Positions 36,482 through 46,572 are shown, counted from the first letter of the stretch. The stretch is DNA of 59,571 nt from CAYVTD01 sp964454445 (GCA_964454445.1 CAYVTD010000015.1:1-59571), one strand, 5' to 3'. The notes: generated by a model from the sequence alone, not told the origin. A program made the numbers and translations.

Positions 36482-37957
36482 ATGAACATATTAACAGCAT
36501 CGGCTGAAGCAGCTCCTTATGCAAAAGCAGGCGGACTTGCAGATGTAGTGGCTTATTTGCCTGTTGAGTGGCAGAAATTAGGTCAGAATCCGGTATTAAT
36601 AATTCCGAAATATGCTTCCATCGATACTGCTTATTATGGATTTAAACCGACATATCTGGTGTTATACGTGCCAATGGGCAATTGGACGGAATTTGCCCAT
36701 CTATGGCATGGCTACTTTCCAGGATCAAAAACACCCGTATATTTAATTGAAAACAACGACTATTTCAACAGACCGGGCATTTATGGCGACCCTTATGAAT
36801 ATCGCGACAACGATAGAAGATTTATTTTCTTTAGCCGTGCAGTGTTCGAAGCAGCAAAAGCGATAAATTTTTATCCTGATGTAATCAACGCCCATGACTA
36901 TCATGCTGCTTTCACAATGGCTTTTCTTAAATCGCAGTATCGCTATATCAAACGATTCTCTTCCACAGCAGGCGTTTTCACTATTCACAATCTCGCTTAT
37001 CAAGGGAAATTCAATCCAAACAGGGCTATGTTGTTCTCAGGCTTTGGAATGGAGCAAGCATATACAAACTCTTGGTTTGAGTATCAGGGCGCGATTAATG
37101 CAATGAAAACAGGAATAATGTTTGCCGACAAAATAACAACTGTTAGCCCATCATATTCTTATGAAATTCGCCTGGCTGAGGCAGGCGAAGGGCTCGAACA
37201 TGTATTAAACTCTAAATCAGGCGACCTGATTGGTATCCTTAATGGCGTGGACTATAATGTCTGGCACCCTGCCACAGACAATCTTATATATAAAAAATAC
37301 TCCATTAATACCTTAAGCGACAAAAAGCTAAACAAGATTTCTTTTCTCAAGGAAAGAGGCATCGACGACGAAGACAACTATGAAATTCCGCTATTTGGCA
37401 TGGTAACGCGGCTTACACACCAAAAAGGCATTGACTTGCTTATGGGCTGTATCGAGAGCTATCTTGCTGAAAACAAAATTCGTTTAACCATACTTGGTTC
37501 AGGCGAGCAGAACTATATAGATTATTTCAACTATTTAGCTTGGAAATACCCTAAGAATGTTATGGTTTATATCGGTTATAGCGAATGGCTTGCTCACAGG
37601 GTAATCGCTGGTTCCGATTTCTTCTTGCTACCATCACGTTTCGAACCATGTGGATTAACTCAAATGTATGCTTTGAAATATGGTACTTTGCCAATAGTGC
37701 GATCCACTGGTGGTTTGGCTGATACTGTTCACGAATACATACCTGGAACGGGAGAAGGAACAGGCTTTAATTTCTGGCAATTCAGCTCGGACGATATGTC
37801 TTATGCTATGCGTAGGGCTTTGTATATATACAACAATCAACCACATTGGGATTTGGCTAGGACTAATGCTATGAAAGAAGATTTTTCCTCGAGAAAATCG
37901 GCTTTGGAATATATTAAAGTATTCCAATGGGCTATAGAAAAAGTCAGGGGCATATAA
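36482..37957 (+). CDS. glgA: Glycogen synthase (GT5, ADP-glucose)
   Basis: 491-residue glucosyltransferase that extends glycogen with ADP-glucose. Seen: the substrate motif YAKAGGLADV (KxGG), VINAHDYHAAFT, VFTIHNLAYQGKF, TTVSPSYSYEI and the C-terminal GT-B site FLLPSRFEPCGLTQMYALKYGT with the conserved Glu residues, then RSTGGLADTV. Standard length. The epimerase-like gene follows its stop after only two bases. Branching enzyme and glgC are not in the window. Confidence 0.95.
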   Translation: MNILTASAEAAPYAKAGGLADVVAYLPVEWQKLGQNPVLIIPKYASIDTAYYGFKPTYLVLYVPMGNWTEFAHLWHGYFPGSKTPVYLIENNDYFNRPGIYGDPYEYRDNDRRFIFFSRAVFEAAKAINFYPDVINAHDYHAAFTMAFLKSQYRYIKRFSSTAGVFTIHNLAYQGKFNPNRAMLFSGFGMEQAYTNSWFEYQGAINAMKTGIMFADKITTVSPSYSYEIRLAEAGEGLEHVLNSKSGDLIGILNGVDYNVWHPATDNLIYKKYSINTLSDKKLNKISFLKERGIDDEDNYEIPLFGMVTRLTHQKGIDLLMGCIESYLAENKIRLTILGSGEQNYIDYFNYLAWKYPKNVMVYIGYSEWLAHRVIAGSDFFLLPSRFEPCGLTQMYALKYGTLPIVRSTGGLADTVHEYIPGTGEGTGFNFWQFSSDDMSYAMRRALYIYNNQPHWDLARTNAMKEDFSSRKSALEYIKVFQWAIEKVRGI

Positions 37958-37959
37958 AA

Positions 37960-38871
37960 ATGAAAAAAGCCATTATCAGCGGCGGAACAGGATTGATAGG
38001 AAGCCACTTAGTTACAGAACTTAATACTCTTGGTTATACGATAGACATTATTTCGAGAAATAAGCCTCGCGAACCATATTTTTATCCGAAGGGTGTAGAA
38101 AAATATATTTATTATGAAGATTTTTTATTTGGAAAGAACGTAATTATCGATGATTATGATATTGCCATCAATCTTGCTGGAGCGACAATAGCAGGGAAAA
38201 AATGGACTGAAGATTATAAAAAAATTATCATTAGTAGCCGTGTCGATACAACAAGAGCATTCGCTGAATTGATTGTCGGCTCAAATAATCCTCCAAAAGT
38301 ATTTATATCTGCTTCGGCTGTTGGTTATTATGGTGATGCAGGTAACCTACTTCTAACTGAAGATATACCCGAAGGCGAGGGATTTCTTGCAGAAGTTTGT
38401 AAAAGTTGGGAAACAGAGGCAAAAGCCACTTCCGAAACCACAAGAACAGTTATTGCAAGAATAGGTGTTGTCTTGTCCTCAAGGGGCGGAGCTCTTGAAA
38501 AGCTCGCTATGCCTTATAGATATTTTCTTGGAGGTCCTATTGGTAGTGGGGAACAATGGATTTCCTGGATACACATCCGAGACTTGATGTCGATGTTCCT
38601 TTTTGTTATTGATAATGAGGAATGCACTGGAACATTTAATTTCACTGCACCTGAGCCTGTAAAAATGAACGATTTCAGCGAAGACCTCGGTGATGTGCTT
38701 TATCGCCCATCGTTTTTCAAACTTCCAAATGCAGCTCTTAAGTTTATGTTAGGCGAATCCTCGGAAATGTTGCTTGCGAGCCAAAGAGCTGTCTCAAAAG
38801 CTGCCCTTGACAAAGGTTTTATTTTTAAATTTCCTGAATTGAAACCTGCTTTAAAAGATTTATTGAGATAA
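37960..38871 (+). CDS. TIGR01777-type NAD(P)-dependent SDR epimerase (YfcH-like)
   Basis: 303 residues when begun at ATG 37960 (an in-frame ATG further up lies inside glgA and is less likely). N-terminal Rossmann loop SGGTGLIGSHL, then NLAGATIAGKKW, SASAVGYYGDAG with the Tyr of the active site, and a C-terminal DUF1731-like helical end (FKLPNAALKFMLGE and SKAALDKGFIFKFP). The family's natural substrate is not known; the relatives are annotated as sugar-nucleotide epimerases. Coupled to glgA by a two-base gap. Confidence 0.9.
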   Translation: MKKAIISGGTGLIGSHLVTELNTLGYTIDIISRNKPREPYFYPKGVEKYIYYEDFLFGKNVIIDDYDIAINLAGATIAGKKWTEDYKKIIISSRVDTTRAFAELIVGSNNPPKVFISASAVGYYGDAGNLLLTEDIPEGEGFLAEVCKSWETEAKATSETTRTVIARIGVVLSSRGGALEKLAMPYRYFLGGPIGSGEQWISWIHIRDLMSMFLFVIDNEECTGTFNFTAPEPVKMNDFSEDLGDVLYRPSFFKLPNAALKFMLGESSEMLLASQRAVSKAALDKGFIFKFPELKPALKDLLR

Positions 38872-38920
38872 TTGATAATTTTGAAAGAATTTTTAGCATT
38901 TTCCTTTTTAATTATTATCT

Positions 38921-39352
38921 TTATTGTGGATTATAACTTATCATCCAATTTATCCCAAATTTATCGTTTAACTTGCCGAAATATTCTCCCCAGAAAGTCA
39001 TCACTTGAGGCATAACAACTTGCCCGTCTTCAGATAGAGCAATGAACAAGCTGTCAGCCTCTTCCTTGCTGTCTGTGCTAATAAATAAAGAAATGTTGTT
39101 GCCAATAATATAATTATTAGACCTTTTTTTATCAATATCGCAGCCCATTAAGATGATTTCCTTGTTTATGGGCAAAGCAATGTGCATTATATTGTTTTCC
39201 ATTTCTTTCGTTATAGCTGACATTCCTTCTTGAACGGGCATATCTTTGTATCTGCCAAGATAAATAAATTCGCCGCCAAAAACTGTTTTATAAAAATTGA
39301 AAGCCTTTTCGCATTGTCCAGAAAAATTCAAATATACGTTGATTATAGCCAT
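38921..39352 (-). CDS. VOC/PhnB-like glyoxalase-fold protein
   Basis: 143 residues of the vicinal-oxygen-chelate fold, PhnB subgroup. INVYLNFSGQCEKAFNFYKTVFGGEF at the start and FWGEYFGKLNDKFGINWMISY at the end are the typical ends of this subgroup. Enzymatic function is not known for most members. It is a single gene, convergent with the epimerase gene and divergent from idh. Confidence 0.88.
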   Translation of the reverse strand: MAIINVYLNFSGQCEKAFNFYKTVFGGEFIYLGRYKDMPVQEGMSAITKEMENNIMHIALPINKEIILMGCDIDKKRSNNYIIGNNISLFISTDSKEEADSLFIALSEDGQVVMPQVMTFWGEYFGKLNDKFGINWMISYNPQ

Positions 39353-39600
39353 ATCTTTTTTATAGTTATTGTGGAACTTGGTAAATTATTCTCTTTTTTT
39401 GATTAGGAAACTACAATAGTTAATCATGAAATTATTATAAAATAATTATAAAACTTAAGAAAAGAACTCCGAAAGCGCAGCAATAAGAAATTTCTTTGAT
39501 AATACACGAGAATTTGTTAATTTATTTTTGATATAATAGGATTTAATTTTGAAATTTTACAATAATTCAAACTTTTTTTTATCAATTCCAAGGATTTAAC

Positions 39601-41829
39601 ATGTCAAACCAAAAAATCATCTGGACAAAAATCGACGAAGCACCAGCAATGGCAACCTATTGTTTTCTTCCGGTGGTGCAAAAGTTTACTAAGGGAACAA
39701 GTATCGACGTAGAATCAAAAGATATTTCTCTGACAGGCAGGATAATTGCCAATTTCCCGGATAAGCTTACGGAAGATCAGAAAATTCCAGATTACCTTGC
39801 TGAATTGGGCAAACTGGCACAAAGCCCCGATGCAAACATCATCAAATTGCCGAATATTAGTGCCACCATACCACAGTTGCAGGCTGCAATCAAAGAATTG
39901 CAAGAAAAGGGCTACGACATACCCAATTATCCGGAAGAGCCCAAGAACGAAGAAGAAATAGCCCTTCAAAAAAGGTTCGCGAAAGTGCTTGGTTCGGCAG
40001 TGAATCCTGTGCTTCGCGAGGGCAACTCCGACAGAAGACCAGCTACGGCAGTTAAAAAATTTGCTCAGAAATTTCCGCATAAAATGATGAAACCTTGGCC
40101 CTCGTCAGGCTCGAAAACCAGGGTAGCACACATGAACGAAAAAGATTTTTACGGTAATGAAAACGCAATGACTTTAGACAAGCCTTGTGATGTTAGAATT
40201 GAATTTGTAAATAAAGACAGCGAAATAAAGATATTAAAAGAAAAGCTTTCGCTTCTGGAAGGCGAAGTAATTGATACAACAGTGATGAATGTTGCTGCTT
40301 TGCGTAAGTTTTATGCTGAGCAAATCGAAGAAGCCCGCAAGGACGGAGTGCTGCTCTCTCTCCACCTCAAGGCAACGATGATGAAAGTTTCCGATCCGAT
40401 TATGTTTGGCCACGCTGTTTATGTTTATTTTAAAGAAGCGATAGATAAACACGCTCAAACCCTGAAAGAAATCGGCGCTAACGTCAATAATGGGCTTGCT
40501 GATGTGCTCGACAAACTCAACAAGCTACCCTCCGATAAAAAAGCTGAAATCGAAGCAGATATTAATAAATGCTACGAAAAGCAACCCGCTCTTGCCATGG
40601 TCGATTCAAGATATGGTATCACAAACCTTCACGTGCCAAACAATATTATTATTGATGCTTCAATGCCTAATGTTGTTCGTGATGGTGGCAAAATGTGGAA
40701 CAAAGACAATCAACTCCAGGATTGTATAGCTATGGTGCCAGATCGCTGCTATGCCACTATCTATAAAGTCATATTGGAAGATGCAAAGGAAAAGGGTCAG
40801 TTTGACCCTGCAACGATGGGCAATGTAGCCAATGTCGGTTTGATGGCAAAAAAGGCTGAAGAATATGGCTCGCACGATAAAACATTCGAAGCAACAGATG
40901 ATGGCACAATTCGCGTAGTCGATTTTTCAGGTAATACTCTGCTAGAACAAAAAGTTGAAAAAGGCGATATTTTCAGAATGTGCCAAACAAAAGATGAAGC
41001 AATCAAAGATTGGGTAAAGCTTGCAGTAAATCGCTCAAGGGCAGCCGGCTCGCCTACCATCTTTTGGCATGACAGCAATAGAGCGCATGACAGGGAAATT
41101 ATTAAAAAAATAGAGAAATACCTTCCCGACCACGACACAAGCGGCTTGGAGATTCGAATTATGAAACCCGTTGATGCTATGAAATATACACTTGAAAGAG
41201 TTCGCCGTGGTGAAGATACCATATCTGCTACTGGCAACGTGCTTCGTGATTATTTAACAGATTTGTTCCCGATACTCGAATTAGGTACGAGCGCAAGAAT
41301 GCTATCAATAGTGCCTCTTCTTAATGGTGGCGGATTGTTTGAGACCGGTGCCGGTGGTTCTGCTCCCAAACACGTCCAGCAACTTTTAAAAGAAGGTCAT
41401 ATACGTTGGGATTCGCTCGGAGAATATTGTGCACTTGTTCCATCATTCGAGCTTATTGCAGAGAAATTTGGTAACAAGAAAGCTACTGTTCTCGCTAAAA
41501 CCCTCGATACTGCTGTCGGCAAATACCTTGAAAATTGGAAACTTCCTTCAAGGAAAGTAAATGAAATCGACAATCGCGGCAGCTCTTTTTATTTAACAAT
41601 GTATTGGGCTGAAGCACTTGCAGAACAAGATTTAGACGCAGAAATGAAAGCTCGTTTTGCGCCCGTCGCCAGGCAACTCATCGAAAACGAAGAAAAAATA
41701 GCCGCTGAGCTTTTAGCTGCACAAGGAAATCCGGCAAATATAGGCGGTTATTATCTACCAGACAATGTCCTAGCTGCCAAGGTAATGCGTCCAAGCCCAA
41801 CTTTAAATGCAATAATCGATGCTATGTAA
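39601..41829 (+). CDS. NADP-dependent isocitrate dehydrogenase, monomeric
   Basis: 742 residues, the length of monomeric isocitrate dehydrogenases (the usual bacterial enzyme is a roughly 400-residue dimer). Oxidises isocitrate to 2-oxoglutarate with NADP in the TCA cycle. Signatures: IIWTKIDEAPAMATYCFLP at the start, the EGNSDRRPATAVKKFAQKFPH loop, MVDSRYGITNLHVPNNIIIDAS, SPTIFWHDSNRAHD and GGGLFETGAGGSAPKH. AAGGA lies 8-12 bases before the ATG. A strong hairpin follows 57 bases after the stop. Confidence 0.96.
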   Translation: MSNQKIIWTKIDEAPAMATYCFLPVVQKFTKGTSIDVESKDISLTGRIIANFPDKLTEDQKIPDYLAELGKLAQSPDANIIKLPNISATIPQLQAAIKELQEKGYDIPNYPEEPKNEEEIALQKRFAKVLGSAVNPVLREGNSDRRPATAVKKFAQKFPHKMMKPWPSSGSKTRVAHMNEKDFYGNENAMTLDKPCDVRIEFVNKDSEIKILKEKLSLLEGEVIDTTVMNVAALRKFYAEQIEEARKDGVLLSLHLKATMMKVSDPIMFGHAVYVYFKEAIDKHAQTLKEIGANVNNGLADVLDKLNKLPSDKKAEIEADINKCYEKQPALAMVDSRYGITNLHVPNNIIIDASMPNVVRDGGKMWNKDNQLQDCIAMVPDRCYATIYKVILEDAKEKGQFDPATMGNVANVGLMAKKAEEYGSHDKTFEATDDGTIRVVDFSGNTLLEQKVEKGDIFRMCQTKDEAIKDWVKLAVNRSRAAGSPTIFWHDSNRAHDREIIKKIEKYLPDHDTSGLEIRIMKPVDAMKYTLERVRRGEDTISATGNVLRDYLTDLFPILELGTSARMLSIVPLLNGGGLFETGAGGSAPKHVQQLLKEGHIRWDSLGEYCALVPSFELIAEKFGNKKATVLAKTLDTAVGKYLENWKLPSRKVNEIDNRGSSFYLTMYWAEALAEQDLDAEMKARFAPVARQLIENEEKIAAELLAAQGNPANIGGYYLPDNVLAAKVMRPSPTLNAIIDAM

Positions 41830-41886
41830 TAAAGTAATCATGTTTTTCTTTCAAAAAGTTATTTTTCTTAATCATTTATCTACAAA

Positions 41887-41930
41887 AATGCAGCAATCTA
41901 GTTATTAAGCTTACTCTGGATTGCTGCATT
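41887..41930. terminator. 12-bp perfect hairpin after idh
   Basis: AATGCAGCAATC (41887-41898) pairs with GATTGCTGCATT (41919-41930) over a 20-base loop. On the plus strand there is no T-run after it; on the minus strand TTTTT follows the stem, so it looks more like a terminator for leftward transcription. It may instead protect the idh mRNA 3' end. Confidence 0.55.
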
Positions 41931-42006
41931 CACCGAATAAAGATTTATTTATTTTTATTCAGTCATTGTGCACAATCAATTTAATTAGTATTAAAGACAG
42001 AGATTT

Positions 42007-44031
42007 ATGATGAATAAGTATGGAGAAACGAAAGTGAGAAATACATTTATTTCTTTTAAGGCTATATATGCTTTTTTCTTATTTATAACATCTTTTTTTG
42101 TTATAATATCTTGCAATTCAAGAGAATTGGAGGTGGAAACCACGCGAAAAAATCAGTTTGAGCTAACATCAAAGCCATATACTCGCTATTGGTGGTTTGC
42201 AGATATTTTAAAAAAAGAAGATATAAGGTTCAATCTCAACTGGCTGAAAGAAAAAGGCTTTGGCGGTGTTGAGCTTGCTTTTGTATATCCTTTGAATCGA
42301 AATAGCAAAACAGATACACTTTACAAGCCCCGCCAGGAATGGCTTTCACCCGAATGGCAGGAAATTGTTAAGTTTGCAATTTTGTATGCAGATAGCATTG
42401 GTTTGGGATGCGATATTACCTTTGGAACGCTATGGCCCTTTGGCGATAGTAAAGTCTCATTCGACCAGGCAACACAGAAGTATGGCGACAAGGATTGGAG
42501 ACAGGAAATAATCGCTTCTTGGGAATATCCTCGCAAAGGTTATGTCATCGACCATTTAAATCCCAAACATTATACTCCTTATTTTGAACGTTTAATGTCT
42601 TGCTATCCTCGCCCAAAAACAAAAATACCACAAGCATATTTCATCGACAGTTGGGAAGTTGAAACTGAAAGGCTCTGGACTGATGGATTTGCTGGAGATT
42701 TCAAGAGGAGGTTCCATTACGACATATCTCCATATATGGATTCCATTTATTCTCCTAAAAACAGCAAGTATTTATATGATTATATGTCTCTGATATCCGA
42801 AAAAGTTATACGTTTCTACGAAGATTTTGACCATTACTTAAACAAAAATGGAGTGTTTTCAAGAGGTCAGGTTTCGGGAGCGCCTTGCGACTTGATTTCT
42901 GCTTATTCACGGCTTGATATTCCCGAAAGCGAATCGATGCTTTTCGAGCCGGAATTTTGCTCTATTGCCGCTTCCGCAGCTTCATTATCAGGTAAAAATA
43001 TTATTACTGCTGAAACTTTTACATGCTTGTATGGTTGGCCCCGCGACAATATCCGCCAAGAGCAAACTGCTGATTTGAAGTTGGTTGCAGATGCATTGTT
43101 TGCCAATGGTTTAAATCATGTAATTTGGCACGGAAAGGCTCATAATCCAATAAACAGCGATTCTATTAATTTCTATGCAACAACGCATTTAGGCGATTCT
43201 GGCACTCTTGCCAAGGAACTCCCACAATTCAACAAGTATCTTGAAAAAATATCTTCTTATATGAAGAAAGGGCATAATTATTTCGATATAGGTGTTTATC
43301 TGCCAACGGAAGATGCTTGGCGTAAAGGCGTAATGCCAAAAGAGAAGCAATTCAAATGGGCATGGGGTTATTATGAGATGCGCTATATTTATTTTCCTGA
43401 AGAACTTTGCGGCTACAACCCTGTGTGGATAAATAGCGAATTTCTGCAAAAAGGAACTGTCGAAAATGGTGTTTTTTCTGTTGGAGATGTTAGTTTCGAT
43501 TTGTTGTATTTAGATGTTAAATATCTTGATTTTAAAGTTTTAAAGCGACTTAACGAGCTTGCGGCTATGGGTTTGAAAATAGTGATTAAAAATAGCCCGG
43601 AATCTCCGGGAGCAAAAGAACACAAAGATTACCAAACCCTTGTAAAAAAACTATTTGCTTCTAAGTTCGTTGTCAAAGATGTTCATAGATCGAAACAATC
43701 TTTCCTTGATGGTGAAACTATTCCCAACCATTGGTGTAGAATAGATAAAAACAATTTATATTTATTTTTCGCTAATCCAAAATCGAGCAGAATCAAATTC
43801 CCGTTGGAATATGGACAATCATTCTGTGAAAAGACAGTAACAATACCAATAACTATCAATTATTTGGGCAAAACAATATCGACAATTTTGGAATTTAAAC
43901 CCTACCAATCATTATTATACAAGTTGGAAGATGGGAATTTAAAGAAAATTGACATATCATTCGTTCCGAAAACGCCTGTGCAACGCGAAAGACCTAAGAA
44001 TTATGTTGCTCCTTGGCTTGTAAAAGAGTGA
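42007..44031 (+). CDS. Glycoside-hydrolase-like lipoprotein (GH106-related)
   Basis: 674 residues with a lipoprotein signal (hydrophobic run to about 35, lipobox before Cys36 in IISCNSRE). The body resembles alpha-L-rhamnosidase-type (GH106) and related proteins: KPYTRYWWFADILKKEDIR followed by LNWLKEKGFGGVELAF, then a TIM-barrel-like region with FIDSWEVE, NIITAETFTCLYGW and NGLNHVIWHGKAHNP. It ends with a beta region (about 600-660). Substrate cannot be told; unsaturated or rhamnosylated polysaccharide is a guess from the family. It should sit on the outer membrane. One-gene unit, with no SusC/D pair next to it. Confidence 0.7.
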   Translation: MMNKYGETKVRNTFISFKAIYAFFLFITSFFVIISCNSRELEVETTRKNQFELTSKPYTRYWWFADILKKEDIRFNLNWLKEKGFGGVELAFVYPLNRNSKTDTLYKPRQEWLSPEWQEIVKFAILYADSIGLGCDITFGTLWPFGDSKVSFDQATQKYGDKDWRQEIIASWEYPRKGYVIDHLNPKHYTPYFERLMSCYPRPKTKIPQAYFIDSWEVETERLWTDGFAGDFKRRFHYDISPYMDSIYSPKNSKYLYDYMSLISEKVIRFYEDFDHYLNKNGVFSRGQVSGAPCDLISAYSRLDIPESESMLFEPEFCSIAASAASLSGKNIITAETFTCLYGWPRDNIRQEQTADLKLVADALFANGLNHVIWHGKAHNPINSDSINFYATTHLGDSGTLAKELPQFNKYLEKISSYMKKGHNYFDIGVYLPTEDAWRKGVMPKEKQFKWAWGYYEMRYIYFPEELCGYNPVWINSEFLQKGTVENGVFSVGDVSFDLLYLDVKYLDFKVLKRLNELAAMGLKIVIKNSPESPGAKEHKDYQTLVKKLFASKFVVKDVHRSKQSFLDGETIPNHWCRIDKNNLYLFFANPKSSRIKFPLEYGQSFCEKTVTIPITINYLGKTISTILEFKPYQSLLYKLEDGNLKKIDISFVPKTPVQRERPKNYVAPWLVKE

Positions 44032-44080
44032 TGCTTTACAGAAAAAAACTGATTATGTTTTATAATAATTTTCTTATATA

Positions 44081-44108
44081 ATAAAATATAAAATATAAAA
44101 TATAAAAT
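44081..44108. repeat. Tandem repeat (ATAAAAT)x4
   Basis: Four perfect 7-base copies between the glycoside-hydrolase-like gene and pgeF. The last base overlaps the pgeF stop codon. Such short AT repeats can vary in copy number. Confidence 0.8.
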
Positions 44109-44836
44109 TATCTCATCATTATAAAAGCGCTCATTCTGCCCGAATTATCTCCTTCGCGTCTGAACGAATGAAGGTTTTCGTTGGCTATTGTGCATTCTTT
44201 CGATACTTCAATGTGGTGAGACAGTAGTCCTGCTCGAATTAGTTGCTGGTGTATCTCTTTCTTAATATCAAATAAATATTTAGAATTGCCGATATATTTA
44301 GTTGTATTTGGAAAATTCTTAGCCACGTCTTCTTCGACCTCATAATTCTCACCACCGGCAGAAGGTGTTATGTATGCAAGCAAATCCACCGGATTCGAAG
44401 AATACTGCTCAACCAATTTTTCGATTCCCGCAGTGGCAATATTAAGCGCAGTGCCTTTCCAGCCGGAATGAATAGCAGCAATAGCCCGATGAACAGGGTC
44501 AAAAACCAAAATACCTCCACAATCAGCAAGTTTTGCATTGAGGACAAGCAGGGGCAAATCTGTAATTAAGCCATCGGAGTCGTTATATCCCGTCGAAAAA
44601 TCGACTATTTGGATATGTTTCCCGTGTACTTGGTTTTGAAATTTCATTGCTTCGACGTTAATTCCAAGATAATTAGCAAGCATTGCTTTTGCTATCGACA
44701 CATTTTGGCTATCGAAGCGAATTCCCTCGCTAAACGAGAGCCCATAAGGATTCGCGTAAGAAATATTCTTAGTTGTAACCCCGCAAATAATATCATTTAT
44801 AGGAAAAATCTCCGGTGTTATTAATTGGATATCCAT
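44108..44836 (-). CDS. pgeF: Peptidoglycan editing factor PgeF (YfiH/DUF152)
   Basis: 242 residues of the multicopper-oxidase-like YfiH family, which removes wrongly built peptidoglycan precursors (formerly called polyphenol oxidase or laccase). Metal-site residues are visible as His in FQNQVHGKH, Cys in KLADCGGILVFD and His in IAAIHSGWKGT. In the region where many members have GPSIGPCCYEV this protein has TPSAGGENYEV, so the second cysteine is missing. Divergent from rqcH with 122 bases between them. Confidence 0.9.
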   Translation of the reverse strand: MDIQLITPEIFPINDIICGVTTKNISYANPYGLSFSEGIRFDSQNVSIAKAMLANYLGINVEAMKFQNQVHGKHIQIVDFSTGYNDSDGLITDLPLLVLNAKLADCGGILVFDPVHRAIAAIHSGWKGTALNIATAGIEKLVEQYSSNPVDLLAYITPSAGGENYEVEEDVAKNFPNTTKYIGNSKYLFDIKKEIHQQLIRAGLLSHHIEVSKECTIANENLHSFRREGDNSGRMSAFIMMR

Positions 44837-44958
44837 AATTAACCTAAAGTGTTTTATTTTGAAATATCTTTCAATTTAATATAGAATAGCAATCACATAG
44901 ATTTATTGTTTTATTTCGTAATTTTGTTTTTTTTATTTGATTTTGAAATTATTTTATT

Positions 44959-46572
44959 ATGCTAAGGCAATATTTCACTTTAGAGAAAATAGTTAATGAG
45001 ATATCTTTTTTAAAAGGCTCTTGTCTTATTGAATGCTTTACTCAGGAAAAAAACGTAGCAATAATGCAGTTTTCGACAAAGAAACAAGCTCATTTCCTTC
45101 AGATTGCAACTGACAACAATCTTGGCTGTATTTTCTTACGTGATAATTTTGCTCGCGCAAAACGAAATTCAACAGAACTTTTCAGTAATTTCTTTGACAA
45201 AGTGTTGCTCGACATCTCCCTTTTTCAAAATGACAGGATTGTCCAATTTAAGTTTGAAAATGGGTCTATCTATGCAGTACTTTTCGGGGGAGCAAACTCG
45301 AACATTATTGCTGGAAACAACAACAATACAATTATCGAAGCATTCAAAAACAAGAAAAAGCTAATTGGAGCAAAACTGCATTTCCCAGAGCCAAATCTTA
45401 AGAATTTCGAGTCTTTTCCCGCTGAAGCAACTATTTCCGAGGCTCTTTCTAAATCTACTAACCGTTTGGGCAAGTTTTATGCGGAGGAGTTCTGTTTGCG
45501 CTATGTCATTAGCACAGATACAAGCATATCTAATATCACAACTGAAGAATTAGCGAAAATCAAAGATGTAGCAAGTAGCTTTGCAAATCAGATTCGGCTT
45601 TCAAACGAAGTTTTTATTTATAGAACAGAAACTGGTTTTCTATTATCTCTTATAGCTTTGCAATCTTACTCCGTTTTATTAGCAAAATATGCCTCTGCAA
45701 ACAAAGCTGTCGAGCGAAAGGTCATCGAAGCGCTTCGCTCAAACAGGTTTTTCGGACTTTACGCTAAGATTAATGGCTCCCTTGCAAAAAAAAGAGACAA
45801 GTTATCATCTAATTTGGCTATGTTGAAAGAAACTGATAAATCAAATGAACGACTTGCCAAATACAAATTATGGGCAGAGCTTCTTGCTTCGCAACCTAAT
45901 ACTTCGTTAAAATCGATTGAAAGCATAATTTTGATTGATTATGACGGAAATGAAACGGAAATCCCGATAGATAGCAGGCTAACGCTTATTGAAAACAGCG
46001 AAATGTATTATGAAAAGCTGAAAAAACATAAAGCAGCCCGAAAGATTAGCGAAGCGAGAATCCCACTATTGGAAGCGGAATTGAAAAAAATTGAAATTAA
46101 TTTAAAACAACTAAAAAATATAGAGAATTTGAAAGATTTAGAGAAATTTGAAAAGGATTTAGGCAAGAAAGACAAATCCTTGCCCTCAGGCGAGCATACG
46201 AAATTTAGAGAGTTTCAACTGGCGGAAGACTATGTTCTCTATGTTGGACGAAATGCCGCAAACAATGACGAGCTAACCGTCAAATTTGCCAAGCCAAACG
46301 ATATTTGGTTGCATGCCCGCGGCAGCGCTGGCTCGCATTGTGTTCTGCGTATGCCTCCAAAAACCGAAAAGCCACCGAAAAACATTTTGCAAAAGGCAGC
46401 TCAGATAGCCGCTTATTATTCACAGGCTCGTAATGCCAAATATACCCCTGTTGCTTATGCCGAGAAAAAATATGTCAGGAAACCAAAAGGTGCTGATTCA
46501 GGAAGTGTTACTATGGCTCGGGAAACTGTGATTATGGCCGAGCCGAAATTACCGATGGATATCGATAATTAA
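44959..46572 (+). CDS. rqcH: RqcH/NFACT-family ribosome quality-control factor
   Basis: 537 residues. RqcH (Rqc2/NEMF homologue) binds stalled 50S subunits and adds C-terminal alanine tails for degradation. Seen: an NFACT-N region (about 1-200), a long coiled middle (about 250-390, lysine and glutamate rich), and the NFACT-R domain FREFQLAEDYVLYVGRNAANND with DIWLHARGSAGSHCVLRMP, the most conserved motif of the family. The end KGADSGSVTMARETV is likewise typical. It was formerly annotated as a fibronectin-binding protein. One-gene unit; tRNA-Arg follows on the other strand. Confidence 0.93.
   Translation: MLRQYFTLEKIVNEISFLKGSCLIECFTQEKNVAIMQFSTKKQAHFLQIATDNNLGCIFLRDNFARAKRNSTELFSNFFDKVLLDISLFQNDRIVQFKFENGSIYAVLFGGANSNIIAGNNNNTIIEAFKNKKKLIGAKLHFPEPNLKNFESFPAEATISEALSKSTNRLGKFYAEEFCLRYVISTDTSISNITTEELAKIKDVASSFANQIRLSNEVFIYRTETGFLLSLIALQSYSVLLAKYASANKAVERKVIEALRSNRFFGLYAKINGSLAKKRDKLSSNLAMLKETDKSNERLAKYKLWAELLASQPNTSLKSIESIILIDYDGNETEIPIDSRLTLIENSEMYYEKLKKHKAARKISEARIPLLEAELKKIEINLKQLKNIENLKDLEKFEKDLGKKDKSLPSGEHTKFREFQLAEDYVLYVGRNAANNDELTVKFAKPNDIWLHARGSAGSHCVLRMPPKTEKPPKNILQKAAQIAAYYSQARNAKYTPVAYAEKKYVRKPKGADSGSVTMARETVIMAEPKLPMDIDN

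Noticed and set aside
39428..39445. AT-only inverted repeat AATTATT-ATAA-AATAATT before idh, looking like a PerR box
   Set aside because: Arm and spacer lengths do not fit the PerR consensus and base composition alone predicts such sites.
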